The notes below the pieces were generated by a model, which saw nothing but the letters and a program-made list of their open reading frames with translations, did no database searches and was not told where the DNA came from. From NCBI RefSeq assembly GCF_021917145.1, contig NC_061063.1:5811944-5875943 (forward strand): DNA of 64,000 bases. Reading direction: 5' to 3'. Both the position numbers and the translations under genes were made by a program. Positions 24,207-58,277 of the stretch are shown one piece after another; position 1 is the stretch's first letter; each line of letters begins with the position of its first letter. Source of the DNA: Hypomesus transpacificus (taxonomy: Eukaryota; Chordata; Actinopteri; Osmeriformes; Osmeridae).

Positions 24207-25318
24207 TTACCCAACCCCCCTTCCTCACCACCACCACCCCCCACCTCACCCCTTCCCCCCATATGCACACATGAACACTGTGTTCACAGTGAAAGAGGGG
24301 GGGGGGGAAGAGAGAGAGAGCTTGTGTGATAGAGAGACAGAACTTGGGAGTGTGCATGTGCTCCATTTCCGTGGTTCTTTGTGACAGCACTCTGCTACAC
24401 CGTGTGAGAGCAAGAAACCCAGGAAGAGACTAACCAGCCAGTCAGCAGTCAGTCAGTAAGACAAAGGGAGGGCTGGTGGGAGGAGACAGGGGAGAGGGAC
24501 AGAGTAGTCACAAAATGAAGGTGTGCTGAGTCAGAGATATGTGAGAGAGTCCTAGAAAAGGTATTGAAATGTATGGAGCTTGAGCGAGAACTGTCAGTCT
24601 AGAATCGTGTAGGCGATCCAAGTCACGGAAGTGACAGCTTTTCTTATCTGTGCAGACTAGACAGAAACAGGACCTTCTGAGTTTGTTGTCCCAAATCGAC
24701 TACAGCAGTTCATTATATTTAAAGCCTCACTCGCAAACAGACACATAGAAAGCCACAACAGACACAAACACACACACATACACACTCACACACACAGTTA
24801 GTCAGCTGTTGGCTCCTGCAGTTAGAAACATTGAGGGATGGAGAAGAAGAACATGGCTGTGAATAAGGCCTTGATCCTACTCTGCTGTTTGCCTGTCTGG
24901 GCCCCTAGAAATGACCTCTCAACCTCTATGATCTAAGACCTATCCCTAAATAATGCCACCTGCCCTCTTAAGTGCTTGCTCATTGGACAGGGTGGTGCGT
25001 TGTCTACAAAAACGTATGTGGTATGAATGACAATGTTTGGCACTACAGCAATAGAATAAGGTATGGTCCCTGAGTGAAGACCTGTAAAACATGCTTTCTG
25101 GTAGAAGTGCCCATCTAATAGATATAAGACTGTGGTTGTGCCTATGTGACTGACTGTGCATGGTTGGTTGGTTGGTTGTTACTGCTCTTTAATGTACAGT
25201 GCAGTGTCTCTGCATACATATAGATGGTGAGACTCAAGTTAAATGCAGTCATGTGGCGCACAGTTGCCATGTGACGGCTCTCTTTTTTTCCATCCCTTTC
25301 TCTTTTTGGAGTTATGCT

Positions 25319-25558
25319 TATTGTGGGATGTCAGTGACTGTGCTGATTATTATTATGGGATGTCAGACGGGGGTGGGAGGGGGTGAGCGTTTCCATGGTA
25401 ATGTCGGTTGCTAAGGGGGGCACGGAGGAATGGGGAAGAGACTGCATGTGCGTGTGTGTGGGGGGGGAGGGGGGTGGATTATTATGGTCTGTACGTTGCA
25501 AGGTAACTATGCAGAGTGGGGGAGGGGTGAGTGTGTGTGGGGGGGTTATTATGGGATG
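25319..25558 (+). promoter_or_regulatory. ZNF410-like motif group D (4 sites), proximal to chd4
   Basis: One-mismatch TATTGTGGGATG at 25319-25330; exact TATTATGGGATG at 25351-25362 and 25547-25558; variant TATTATGGTCTG at 25480-25491. Interleaved X-box-like elements are GTTTCCATGGTAAT (25389-25402), GTTGCTAAG (25407-25415) and GTTGCAAGGTAAC (25495-25507). The last site is about 760 bases before the chd4 start codon, so this group probably lies at the promoter. Confidence 0.8.
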
Positions 25559-26316
25559 TCTGCCCCCTGATCTCTTTGTGTGTATGCGCGCGGGGTGTAG
25601 TGAGAGGGAGACGGCGACGTCGTGTGCAACGCAGGACAACATACGAAAAAAGATTAGAATAACGTTACAGAATTTATTAATTTATACATAGTTGTCCCAA
25701 AAATACACAAACTATTGAAAGAAAATTTACATAACGCTGTATTATACTGTTTTAATACAGTGGAATCAAGTTGTGAGTATTATTCTTTTTTGGGCTTCTT
25801 TGTTTCAGCTTAGTTTACATTATCTCCATGAAACGGAAGAACTGGAAGGAGTGATAATACATTACAGAACGTTTAGAATGTATTCCTGGAATCTTCTTTT
25901 ATTCTCTTACCTCGCCGGTAATGCTAGCTAGTAAAGCTAACGGGTATGCTAGCTAATGGGACGGAAAAGTAGTTGGAAGATGGCATGTGTCAGATGGCTT
26001 AATGTACGCATAAATTGAAATAGTTTAGTTACATTATCCATCTTTATTGTTGTATTGTAAGCACTATTCTTCTTGTGCATGTGTATTTATTATTTCTGAC
26101 ACTGCGAGTTCTAAATATTCACTTCCGTTTTCTTTTTGTTCTTTTTATTTCCACCCCTTTCCGAAACCTGTCCCTCATCTGGCACGACCTGGACTGGACG
26201 AATACAAGACTGGGACATAAGAACTCCGGAGGCGAAACGGATTTGCTTGCCAACTTTCTGTAAACTTTATTTTGGTTAGCTTGGAGTTTGGCTAACTAAA
26301 TTTAAAGTTTGCAATA
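25559..26316 (+). promoter_or_regulatory. chd4 promoter / 5' leader region
   Basis: Sequence between the last ZNF410-like site and the chd4 ATG. It contains CG dinucleotides around 25585-25630 and then AT-rich DNA. No TATA box or certain start site was recognised. The ATG at 26317 is not directly preceded by an acceptor, so the 5' UTR probably reaches it within one exon. Confidence 0.45.
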
Positions 26317-42818
<16,502 letters not shown>

Positions 42819-42992
42819 CCTGTGGCCTAGGAGTGACCCTTCCCCTTCCCTTAACCACACCCCGCCTCACCACCTCGACATTCCTGATTGGCGCAGCAGA
42901 CGATGACTCCACCCAAGCTTGAAGCCACACCCCTTTTACCTTTACATACGGACTTGCAGAGTTTCTATTGGCTGACCCTTGGACGCTGTGGA

Positions 42993-43108
42993 AATAAATG
43001 CTATTTTATTTTTGTCGTTTTTTTTTTTTTTTCAATTTCTGTATTAATATTATTGATATAATGTTATTATGATGGTTTTTTGGGACCTAAATAAAAATAT
43101 GTAATAAA
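42993..43108 (+). terminator. chd4 polyadenylation signals
   Basis: AATAAA at 42993-42998, 43090-43095 and 43103-43108, starting 175 bases after the chd4 stop codon. This implies a short 3' UTR. A T-run at 43018-43033 lies between them. Confidence 0.65.
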
Positions 43109-43204
43109 GTATTTTGCTGCTTATTAATGGGGATGTGGGGGCTAGATATTAATAGGGCTCTGTAGAACATACATTTAGGCTTATGATCCTACAATATAGA
43201 TAAA

Positions 43205-43520
43205 ACAGGGTTCCCACGTTTTGAACTTTAAGTTTAAGGTCTTAAAATGTCTTAAAAACGACCAGATTTTCATCACAGGTCTTAAATTTCATTTGGTCAG
43301 GTCTAAAAAAAGGTTTTACCCTCATTAATTTTCAAAAACGCTGGCTGCAGAAAGTTATTACAAAGTAGCAAAAAAGTATTGAGTTGCAGCCTACAAAGCG
43401 GAGCTCTAGAGTCCAGGTTCGAATTACGGGGGAGGGGGTTGACCCCCCTAATTAAGACTTGGACTCCCCCAAGAGGTAAAAACAGGTCAGGGGGTCGACG
43501 CATTTAAATATAGTTCTTAC
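43205..43520. mobile_element. degenerate dispersed element
   Basis: Contains phrases such as TTCCCACGTTTTGAACTTTA, GTCTTAAAATGTCTTAAA and GGTCTTAAATTTCATTTGGT that I recognise from high-copy fish repeats, followed by a GGGGGTTGACCCCCC palindrome-like block. No protein is encoded. Class and boundaries are uncertain. Confidence 0.35.
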
Positions 43521-43800
43521 CTGCAATTGTAAATATAACTACGCCCTGGAGAAGAAGCTGACCCCCCCGATTATCTTTGTATATTCACACTATTTTATAA
43601 CCAAACTAAAGAGAATCTTCCTGAGATTAACAAGTGTTGGGTGGAGAGGAGAGAGACAATATTTATTAAACTATATGAAGGTGAGCTAACAGGGGCACCC
43701 TGCTTTCTTCTGGTTTTCTGACACCCCAACTCTGCAGGTTGTTACAACTTGATAGTTCAATGTTAAATTTAAATGTTAAGTGGACATTGTTATGATTTGT

Positions 43801-43865
43801 GACAGCTCAGTGGGTAAGGATGTGGGCTACTGTGTGAGGGGTCTTGTGTTCAAATCTGGCTGAAG
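43801..43865 (+). mobile_element. tRNA-derived SINE head
   Basis: AGCTCAGTGGGTAAGGATG resembles a tRNA A box and GTGTTCAAATCTGGC a B box, about 30 bases apart, without a proper cloverleaf. Typical of a tRNA-derived SINE internal promoter. A second one lies in opposite orientation at 44055-44119. Confidence 0.5.
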
Positions 43866-44054
43866 GATTTTCCTACAGCTCGATTTTTTGCTCTTCGACA
43901 TAAATAAATTGATAAAAGGTTAATTTATTTTTAGACTCTTGGTTAAGCCTTTCCTGGTTGGGTACCTGGAAAGACAGTTGGGAGAAGGGATCTGGACAGT
44001 CGGGAAGTGTGCTGCGGGGATCTGGGCCCATGGATGTGTTTGGCACTTTGCTCT

Positions 44055-44119
44055 GTGCTGGATTTGAACCCAGGTCGTTGTGGTTTAGGCCCTTGTTCTC
44101 ACCCACTACACCTCCTTCT
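44055..44119 (-). mobile_element. tRNA-derived SINE head (inverted)
   Basis: On the minus strand GGTGTAGTGGGTGAGAAC (A-box-like) and GGGTTCAAATCCAGC (B box) are correctly spaced. It faces the copy at 43801-43865, so the two could be independent SINE insertions or the two ends of one composite element between chd4 and vamp1. Confidence 0.45.
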
Positions 44120-44231
44120 AATCATACTTACAAAACAAGTGAAAGTTTGCTGAAAGAACTCGTTCACAAAATACAGTGGTGTTCAGTTGACTTTTTTCTT
44201 GAATAGATCCAAGGACAATGTGATTCATGCC

Positions 44232-44237
44232 TTTATT
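44232..44237 (-). terminator. possible vamp1 polyadenylation signal
   Basis: TTTATT on the plus strand (AATAAA on the minus strand), about 620 bases beyond the vamp1 stop codon. It is the most plausible signal before the SINE-rich spacer. Confidence 0.35.
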
Positions 44238-44853
44238 AGAACAAGCACATGCCAACCAAACAGCTTATGCTTTTGCAGATATATAATCAAAGCGACTTAT
44301 CAAAAATATTCCATCAAGCTCAGACTTTACTTAGAATTCTATACAGACGATTATTTGTCGACAGACAATTGTCTGTAGAATGGAGATTGTTATTCCCAGG
44401 TCAATATTGGATAATGTCACTTCATCCTTTCTCTCAGTGTAACGTAAAACATTTCTCTTTACAGTAACCACATCACATTGGAGCGAGATATGCTAGTGTG
44501 AACATAGTGACCACAGACCCACAGAATGACTAGACGGGAAAATGGAGGTTAACAAGACGAGGTAAAACACTAAACACTATTACAAACATGGCGTCACCAT
44601 GGCAGGAGCACACAGAGTCTAAAAAGAGTCATCAGAGAGGGAAGGGCAACAATGAGGTTGAGACATCAAGAGCACTCTGGAAAACGCATTCAGTCAGTCC
44701 TTCATACATGGTTATGAAATGACAGAAAATGTACATTGAGGAGGCAGGCATCAGTGAAAAGGGATGGATTAGGAGACGGAAAACGGCTGACACAGGGATG
44801 AAGAGACTCAAAAGAGGAGAAAGGCTTGTCCGTTCTGTATGGCTGAGACCCGC

Positions 44854-45594
44854 TCAATAGAAGAAATACACTGCATGAGAAGAAAAGAGGAAATGTCAAG
44901 AAATAGTAATATTTGGTTCATGTAATACAATGAATCACAGACATGAATGACATAAGTAAACTGTTGCTGAGTTTATAAACTAGGATACTCACAGAAGACA
45001 ACTCCCACGCATATAACACCTATAACTGCCATGATAATCATCATCTGAAAACAGAAAATTTAAAGGATTTTAGCTCAATACATTCTACATGTCCTCTCTT
45101 CCCCAACATATGTATATACACAACCACATACACACACATTCCAAACTGTTGAGCCACTGGTCCAGTACTTCATGTTGATTTACTGAGTGCTGGCTGCAGG
45201 TTGGTGGACCATGTAAGCAGGTGCAGCAGCCTGGGCTGACAAGGAGAGGTGTGCTCATACATCACACCGAAATAGGAGCCATGATGGAGGGCTATAAATA
45301 CTGCCTGAGCCGGGGATGAAGGGATGATATTAAATAGGAGCAAAAAGTGAAATAACTGATGATGGGGGCGGGGACCAGATGACAAGGATTAGAGGAGAAC
45401 AAGGGGTTAGAGTGAAGAGGGCGGGGTTGATTGTAAGTGACGTAGCATGTGTGACAGAATTTTTAGCGTGTGAGAGATCACGGGTGAAAAACATTCTGGA
45501 GAATAGGACAGACTGTTTGAGTGTATGTGTATGAGAGAGAGAAAGAGAGAGAGAGAGCAGGAAAAAGAAAAAGAGAACATGATGGGGGAGAAGG

Positions 45595-45665
<71 letters not shown>

Positions 45666-48333
45666 AGCTTGAGAGAGGAGAGCATGAGTGAGGGTTGATG
45701 ATTGGGGGGGTTGCATCACGAGCCACAGCTGGGATTTAATCCTGTCCCCTCTGTAATCCAGATTGAGATTTTCTAACCTGCCCCCTCCCCCTTCCCCTAC
45801 GGAGACATTTCATTGGATGGGCAACAAGCCAGCCATCTGTGCCCACAGAGAAAGAGACAGAGACAGAGAGAGAGATAACAGAAGCACAGAGAGGGAGAGA
45901 GAAAGAGGGGGAAGATTGACGTGGGACGGGTTAGGTTTATATTTTCATACTGTGAGAGAGAGGGATTGACAGATAGTTGGATGGAAAGATTGGAAATCTA
46001 ATATGTTAAGTGAGTAGGAAGGAGAGAGCAGTGTACAAATTCAGGCCTAAAATGAAGCCCCTCAGTGGTGAGGCAGGCACAGTCACACAAACACACAGGA
46101 CACCAGGCCACAACCAGGACTCACAGGTAGAAGAGAGATAGTTATAAAAAAACAGGGCGAATGTGTCTGTGTAAAGGGGAGCTGGTCTATACAAAATGGC
46201 TGACTGTGGAGCACCTTCTCATAATGTGCTAATATGTTACGTCATGGTAGCTTGCACTGTGCAAGCCTCAGAATAAAACCACAAAGTTGTTCTAATGGTT
46301 CAAGGCCTGACCTACTTGAAGGTTATCTTACAAATTGTTGGTATTAATTAATACCAGTCCTTTGGGAGATTTTGTCCTTTTCAGAAATTATTTGGTCTCA
46401 CTCTCAATTACTGTGGTTCAGATTACAGATATGGTGTAATAACTTATATCCAGACCTTCTGCCTACATCTATAAATTGGCTTGCAACAAACACACTCACT
46501 CACTTACTCACTAAGTCACTCTGTCTTTTTCTCACACTTACATATACACACATGCACACACTCACCTTGCAGTTTTTCCACCAGTACTTGTTCTTGAGCT
46601 TGGCAGCACTGCTCTCGAACTGTGAGGCGCCAGCCTGTAGGGCATCGGCCCGGTCGTCCAGCTCAGAGAGCCGCTGGTCCCTCTCCAGAACCTTGTCCAC
46701 ATTTACGCGCATGATGTCCACCACCTGCAGGGGGCAACAGGGACTCTGGTCAGCAATCAGCAACACACTGGTCGAAGATTCTCAGAGACCACAGGAGAGG
46801 TGAGTATAATATGGACATCGACAGTCCACGGGACCATGTATTGAAAAGGCTACAGATCAGCGTCGTTGACAATCGTTGAGTGCCTCATCGTTTAGTCCAG
46901 GGATTTTTCCTGTGATGTGACAGGTCATGGTTATTGCTGAAGAAGACATGATAAAGGATCTGAGAGGGAAACCTCAGGTCCACAGGGTGAAACCCTCCTT
47001 CTGCCTGTTGGTGATGTCAGTCACGGGCGCAGAGCAGCAGTGGGAATGCATCTCCTCTTGGCCAATGATTGACCTCTCTCCTCCTCCAACCATCATTATT
47101 CCCTTGAACTATCACCCTATCCGTTGTTCCAAATAATCTTTCACCATCCATCCATCCCCTCATCCTTTAATTTATCTTCCCTTTTTACCCTTTCTTTCTA
47201 TGACTCCAATGATCATTTCATTCTTCTCATCACCCACACACAACACAAACTGGGTCTTGCCTCGTCCACTTGTGCCTGGGTTTGCTGTAGTCGTCGGTTA
47301 CTGGTGAGGTTGGGGGCCGGTGCTGGTGGCCCCCCCTCTCCCTCCGGGGCCCCTGGTGTCCCCGGTGTGGATGCTTCTGGAGTAGACCTGGAAGGGTGTG
47401 TGCAGAGGTATGGGGAGGGCGAAGCAGAAGAGAAGTTGGGAGAGAGTAGGGACATAAAGAATCATCACACAACAACATTATTAATTGCATGTGTGAAAGC
47501 ATCCTTTGTTGAAATAACCCTATAGTTGATAACCTGCTGGAAGAGAATGACTGAGTTTTGGATAAGACATCAGCCCCACTGAGACTGTGAGTCTACAAGG
47601 CAATCCTGTACAACTCAGGCCTATATGAAAAGGAATACACTGATAAATAACATCTTAACACGTCAAAGGGATTATACATCTGAGACTACCCTCATGGTTT
47701 TGGATAACATCGCAAAATTATGTCTAGACAAGACAATGTTAAGACATCGACATAAATGGAGGCCTTGACACGCTGTCAAAGTTTTTCTTACATTCACGAC
47801 CGATAATTACATTTATATTTAAATCTGAATGAGACAGGCTTGGTTTTCCACTAACAAAATGGAGTGAGATTAGTTGAAAAACATCGGATACAGCGCTTCA
47901 CAGAATAATGTGTAGAACGATAAACCTGCCAAATGGATACCCAGATGAGCACTTACCACAACTAAAATACCACAAATAAAGTAGAAATGATTCGTAATAT
48001 TGATTTACAATCGTACATTTGACATTGTTTTAATACGCTGATGAGTAATGGGTCATAGCGAATGACTCATTTTGGCACCGATATTGAGACTGTTTGTGAC
48101 AGTTTGTATTTCTGTATTATCATTTAAAACAAAAAATGTTAAGTGAGGCATTTAAATGGCTACAAGATAAACAGATGCAAAATATAATTATATCCTAAAG
48201 TAACTACCTGACATCAGCAAAACTAACCAAAATACAAGATCCCCTTAAAGTTATAATGCCATAGAAAACAGCAAAATGTTAATGAATACTACCATTTGTA
48301 AATTTAAAAAAGAACAATTCCGTTTACTCACAT
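44854..48333 (-). CDS. vamp1: synaptobrevin-1 / VAMP1, 5 exons
   Basis: Vesicle R-SNARE of synaptic exocytosis, tail-anchored in synaptic vesicles. Minus-strand coding pieces: 48332-48333 (AT of the start codon), 47261-47387, 46566-46724, 44993-45044 and 44854-44870, giving 118 residues, the VAMP1 length. A Pro-rich head is followed by [17 protein letters not shown], the SNARE motif [20 protein letters not shown] to [20 protein letters not shown] with the central zero-layer Arg, and a 22-residue membrane anchor [20 protein letters not shown]. The KNCK juxtamembrane residues favour VAMP1 over VAMP2, as does linkage to gapdh, iffo1 and chd4. The start codon is interrupted by intron 1 (AT|G), and intron 2 has a GC donor (GACGAG|GCAAGA). 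The last exon encodes only five residues and the stop. Confidence 0.92.
45597..45662. repeat. GA microsatellite in vamp1
   Basis: Pure (GA)n of about 60 bases in the intron between the SNARE-motif exon and the membrane-anchor exon. Confidence 0.9.
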
Positions 48334-48433
48334 CTCTGTGGAACGCAGCTCAATGGTTTAAATCCGAGGTAACGGGAGAGCAAAAGGGGAGCGTGTAGGT
48401 TCAATGAGAGAGAGATAGAGAGAGCGAGCGAGC

Positions 48434-48488
<55 letters not shown>

Positions 48489-48720
48489 TGAAAGAGAGAG
48501 AGAGCGAAAGAGAGACTAAGGTTGCTCCAGATCAGAGAATAATATACATAAAATTAAAAAAACATTACTAAATTCAAACGCGTTCTTTCACTTTCTCAAC
48601 ACACTCCCCTTATATAACTGTAAGAGCGGGTTGAGGCCGGTGAGGATAGAACCTTCCTAGACAGTTTGACGCACGTTTGTCGCGACACCGCACGGCAGTG
48701 TGCGCATCTGTGGCAGTGAC
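48334..48720 (-). promoter_or_regulatory. vamp1 5' leader and promoter region
   Basis: Upstream of the split start codon on the minus strand. Contains a GA/CT microsatellite at 48412-48514. No TATA box or defined start site was recognised. CG dinucleotides rise around 48640-48700, which suits a promoter. Confidence 0.4.
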
Positions 48721-49679
48721 AGTTGGCTGAATGAGTCCCAATCGATGCTTGGAAAAACAACTTGATTCTAAACGTCTAATTTCAGATTATATAATTACAC
48801 ACTAGTTTTCAATGAAATGACAACTGCAGTACAAATTGTTACAACAATTATAAAAATGTATGCGAAGAGAATGGAGGTACTGTGCTTTAGATTATTTGTA
48901 ACACCTGCTCTTTCTTTTTGTTACCCATGCAGACACACACAGTTTTCCCTGAAAGTGTGTGCAGGCCTGGGGATATTCTTGCACAGTGGCATCTGGATAG
49001 GAAGTCAGTGTACCATCAGAGTTAGAGTTAGGGTTAGAATACCACCAACAGTCAAAGTGTAAAAAGTGTTTACGTTCATTCCTAGAACAGTGGTTCCCAA
49101 CCCTGGTCCCCAGGGCACCCCTGTCCTGCATGTTTTAGAGGTTTCCCTACTCCAACAAACCTGATTCAAATGAATGGTCATGAGCAGGCTTCTGCAGAGC
49201 TGGATAACGACCCATTCATTTGAATCAGGTGCGTTGGAGGCATATGAAGGAGGAGTGGAGCTCAATACCAGCACTCACTCAGCACATCAGTACCCAGCTA
49301 CAACACACAGCCTTTCAGAGTCCCCTCGCAGACTAACTTCCAGCTTCCTAGTGGTACTCCTTTCTGCTCCAGTGGGAAGGCCTCTGCTGAGCTGCATGCA
49401 TTAGTTCCTTTCCTGCTGAAATAGCACTGGATTTTCCCTAATGGTCTCTTCATGCTGTTTTGGCTCTCTGTCATTGATTAGCTATTTAGTTGTTTTCCCC
49501 ATTTCACTTTGTTCTTGCTTAGTTCTTAGGAAAGAGAATTACAAGACCATTAGGGAGCAAAGAGGGAGAAAGTAAGACAGAGACAGAAAAAGACAGAGAC
49601 AGTGTGACTGGAGGGGCAGCATAAATAGAAATAAGTCAAGACAAAGTCCTCAGTCAGACCAGAGACTCATTCAAGTCCT
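48721..49679. other. vamp1-iffo1 spacer
   Basis: No gene was seen. Includes a short degenerate GGGTTAGAGTTAG-like stretch (49019-49036) and a MITE-like inverted repeat (49085-49270). Confidence 0.5.
49085..49270. mobile_element. MITE-like element with internal inverted repeat
   Basis: Starts with ACAGTGGTTCCCAACCCTGG, a signature I know from common fish repeats. Arms 49150-49177 and 49212-49239 are inverted copies of each other (CTCCAAC...CCTGATTCAAATGAATGG), with a 34-base loop. No coding capacity, so a non-autonomous DNA transposon is the best guess. Confidence 0.6.
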
Positions 49680-51616
49680 TTTATTCTGTTTCCAGTTTCC
49701 ATGATGGTAGAGGTTGTTATACACACAGTCAGCTCACAATCTGTCACTACTGTCCCTGCCACAGGATGGATATCTGAGACTGAAAGTAAAGTTTCCTCAC
49801 CTCACAAACACTAAGCCACCATCTTGTCATCACTCACACAACAGTTGTCAAAAGTCATTTTTATGTTTTACGTACATTTATTAATCTTTTCAAAAGTTGA
49901 CTTGCTTGCTCAACTGTACTGAATGCAATGCTATCGGATAAAGAAGAGTTATTGTTGTCTGTTGCCGGCTATGTCGATTAAGTTGTTGCTTTTGTACTTT
50001 TTATGCTTTGTTTCATTGTGGTTTCTGTACATTCCGTGGACTCTCATGAGCAAAGTCTAGACTGAGGACAGACTATATCAAGTGAATATTCATGTTGCTA
50101 TTGTAGAAAAAGTGTTGTTGTTTTTGATTGCCCAAGGAGGTGAACAAGTGAACTTCCACCACACTGCTATACATACAGACACAGAAGCATCCACGCTGAC
50201 AAGACATGCACACCTACTGTACAGATTCTTTTCATTTTTGTGCACACTTTAGATATTAGCTCCCTTAACATATGAGTTCCATTCGAGTCGTATTGCCTCC
50301 CCTCAGTGATTAAATACATTGTACAATTCTGTTCTACAGTGTGTTCACCTGTACATGATATTTACATTCATTAACATCTACAGTGAAAGCGTACACACTT
50401 CAGCCTTTGATACAGCCTTGCTGTTGATTACACAGGTTTGAGCAGCTTCACAAGCCTGGATTTACAAACTGTACATCGAGGAAGCAAAACACAGGTTTTT
50501 AAATATTTTTTCAAAATGTAAATAAATGATTATAATAAAATACTATGCATTTGATGTGTCAGGAAATTCGAGGGTGGATGCCTTATCAGGGACTGCATAG
50601 TCACTGAACCTTCTAGTGCTACGACTGTCCTACCATGGTGAGCTTCTCTGCTCTGTCCTGGCCAGCAGAGCTGTAGTTACTGTGGTGGAGAGAACAGGGC
50701 GTGACATCATCAGCCCAGAGGCTACTGAGGCAAGTAGAGACAAGTTTAGGTCTATATCAGGACCCCTCGACAGTAATGGTTCCTAATTTCTTAAATGTCA
50801 CTTTTGTCCTATAACCTTATAGGATATCTGGCTTTAATTTCAAAACTGCACTCAATGGGTTGTGTTACAAAACATTCAATATCTTTGTGTTTGTATCCTC
50901 AGACTGTTGGTGATTGTGTTGTTGTTGATTAATGGATCCAGGATTGCTGTATACTGAAATTAGCACTGCACATGTGCTATTAAAGGGGCAGGGCTAGTGA
51001 CTGGCTTGTGGCTGCATATTATTGGGATGAAGATTAAGATGGGGGGAAACTAACATTTAATTAATCAAACAACGGCAAATTGTTTTTAATTTAATGCACT
51101 TAATCTTTCTAAAACATTGTACTATTTCTATCTGCATTGTGTTATTTTAAACGAAGTGGTTTATAGCAGGACATTAAATCTTGTTCAATTTTGTTAAATC
51201 CTGTCTCAACAGGATGATTACTGCATTGACAAGGTTGAAAATGTGCAGTTATTTTTAATTGTGCATTTTGTCTTTTTTGACCAGCCAGTGTCTGGAATAT
51301 AAGGCATCTTTATCAACATAAACTGTGTGCAAATCATTCAGGCTGCACTTCCCTCTGTAAAGCTAGTTGCAGTGTGCAAAATAAACGAAAGTATTCATTT
51401 GTATCGCTCATGTCTTCTTATTATAGGATACCTTTAAAGTGCTATTTAATTTCCTTGCAGTGTACTGAGTAGTATCAACCTCCAACCACAGGAGGGCAGT
51501 AATGACACTGCTTCACTAGGTCCCGGTAGTAAGACTCCGAGTCTCCTGGTTACATGATTTAAGACTAAATGTAAACAGCCCGGTGCAGATGATATTTGGA
51601 GATTTGGAGACGAGTG
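49680..51616 (-). other. probable iffo1 3' UTR
   Basis: AT-rich, non-coding DNA after the iffo1 stop codon on the minus strand. A TTTATT (AATAAA on the minus strand) at 49680-49685 could end the transcript, implying a UTR of nearly 2 kb. No other gene was recognised. The true end is uncertain. Confidence 0.35.
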
Positions 51617-57646
<6,030 letters not shown>

Positions 57647-58260
57647 ATTAGAGTATGAAAATCTGAAATGCTCGAAATCCGGCATGGAAAAGTGTCCTTT
57701 ATTTAGCTTGACAGCTAATTCCTAACGCAGATAAGTTAGTTAAAATGTATTTGATTTACTTACGACTAAGGCTACGGCAAAGAAAAACTGCGCCAATGCC
57801 ACAAAAATATGTCCCGGATAGCAAAGATGCGTTTTTTTTTTTTTTTTTTTTTAAAGCTGTGTTGTCCAGATTAAAATGAACTACGCACCTGGCATGGAAC
57901 ATCCACTAACTTTAGCGTTGGTATAAGGGTAGTCCTAGCAGCGATGTAGCAGTATTAACAGCCTGCCAGGAATGAATAAGCGACGGACTGCGGCTCATAA
58001 CTACCGCTGGAACTGGAGTAGAAGCGCACCTACGGATTTCGAAGGACCTAGTGAACGACATTTAATAGGCTTTAACACCTACAATTTGAATTGTCCTGCA
58101 CTAGTCAGTTTTAGAATTAATATAGCCTAATCGAGGGGTTTAAAATCCACGGTGACGCAAGGCGCGATTACGTTTAGACTGCCTGAAGACAGTTTAATAA
58201 CGTATAAATCATTACCAAATGTACAAATATCTGGGCATTGTTTTCAGTCAAACCAGACTT
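57647..58260. other. iffo1 5' leader/promoter and gapdh-iffo1 spacer
   Basis: Upstream of the iffo1 start on the minus strand. A T-run (57832-57852) interrupts otherwise unremarkable sequence; no TATA box is evident. A frame beginning at 57685 in phase with MNPLL gives a 13-residue longer N terminus, but MNPLL matches the known start better. No other gene was seen. Confidence 0.45.
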
Positions 58261-58271
58261 ATTCACAGACT

Positions 58272-58277
58272 TTTATT
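58272..58277 (-). terminator. gapdh polyadenylation signal
   Basis: AATAAA on the minus strand (TTTATT on the plus), about 220 bases after the gapdh stop codon, a distance expected for the short gapdh 3' UTR. Confidence 0.7.
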
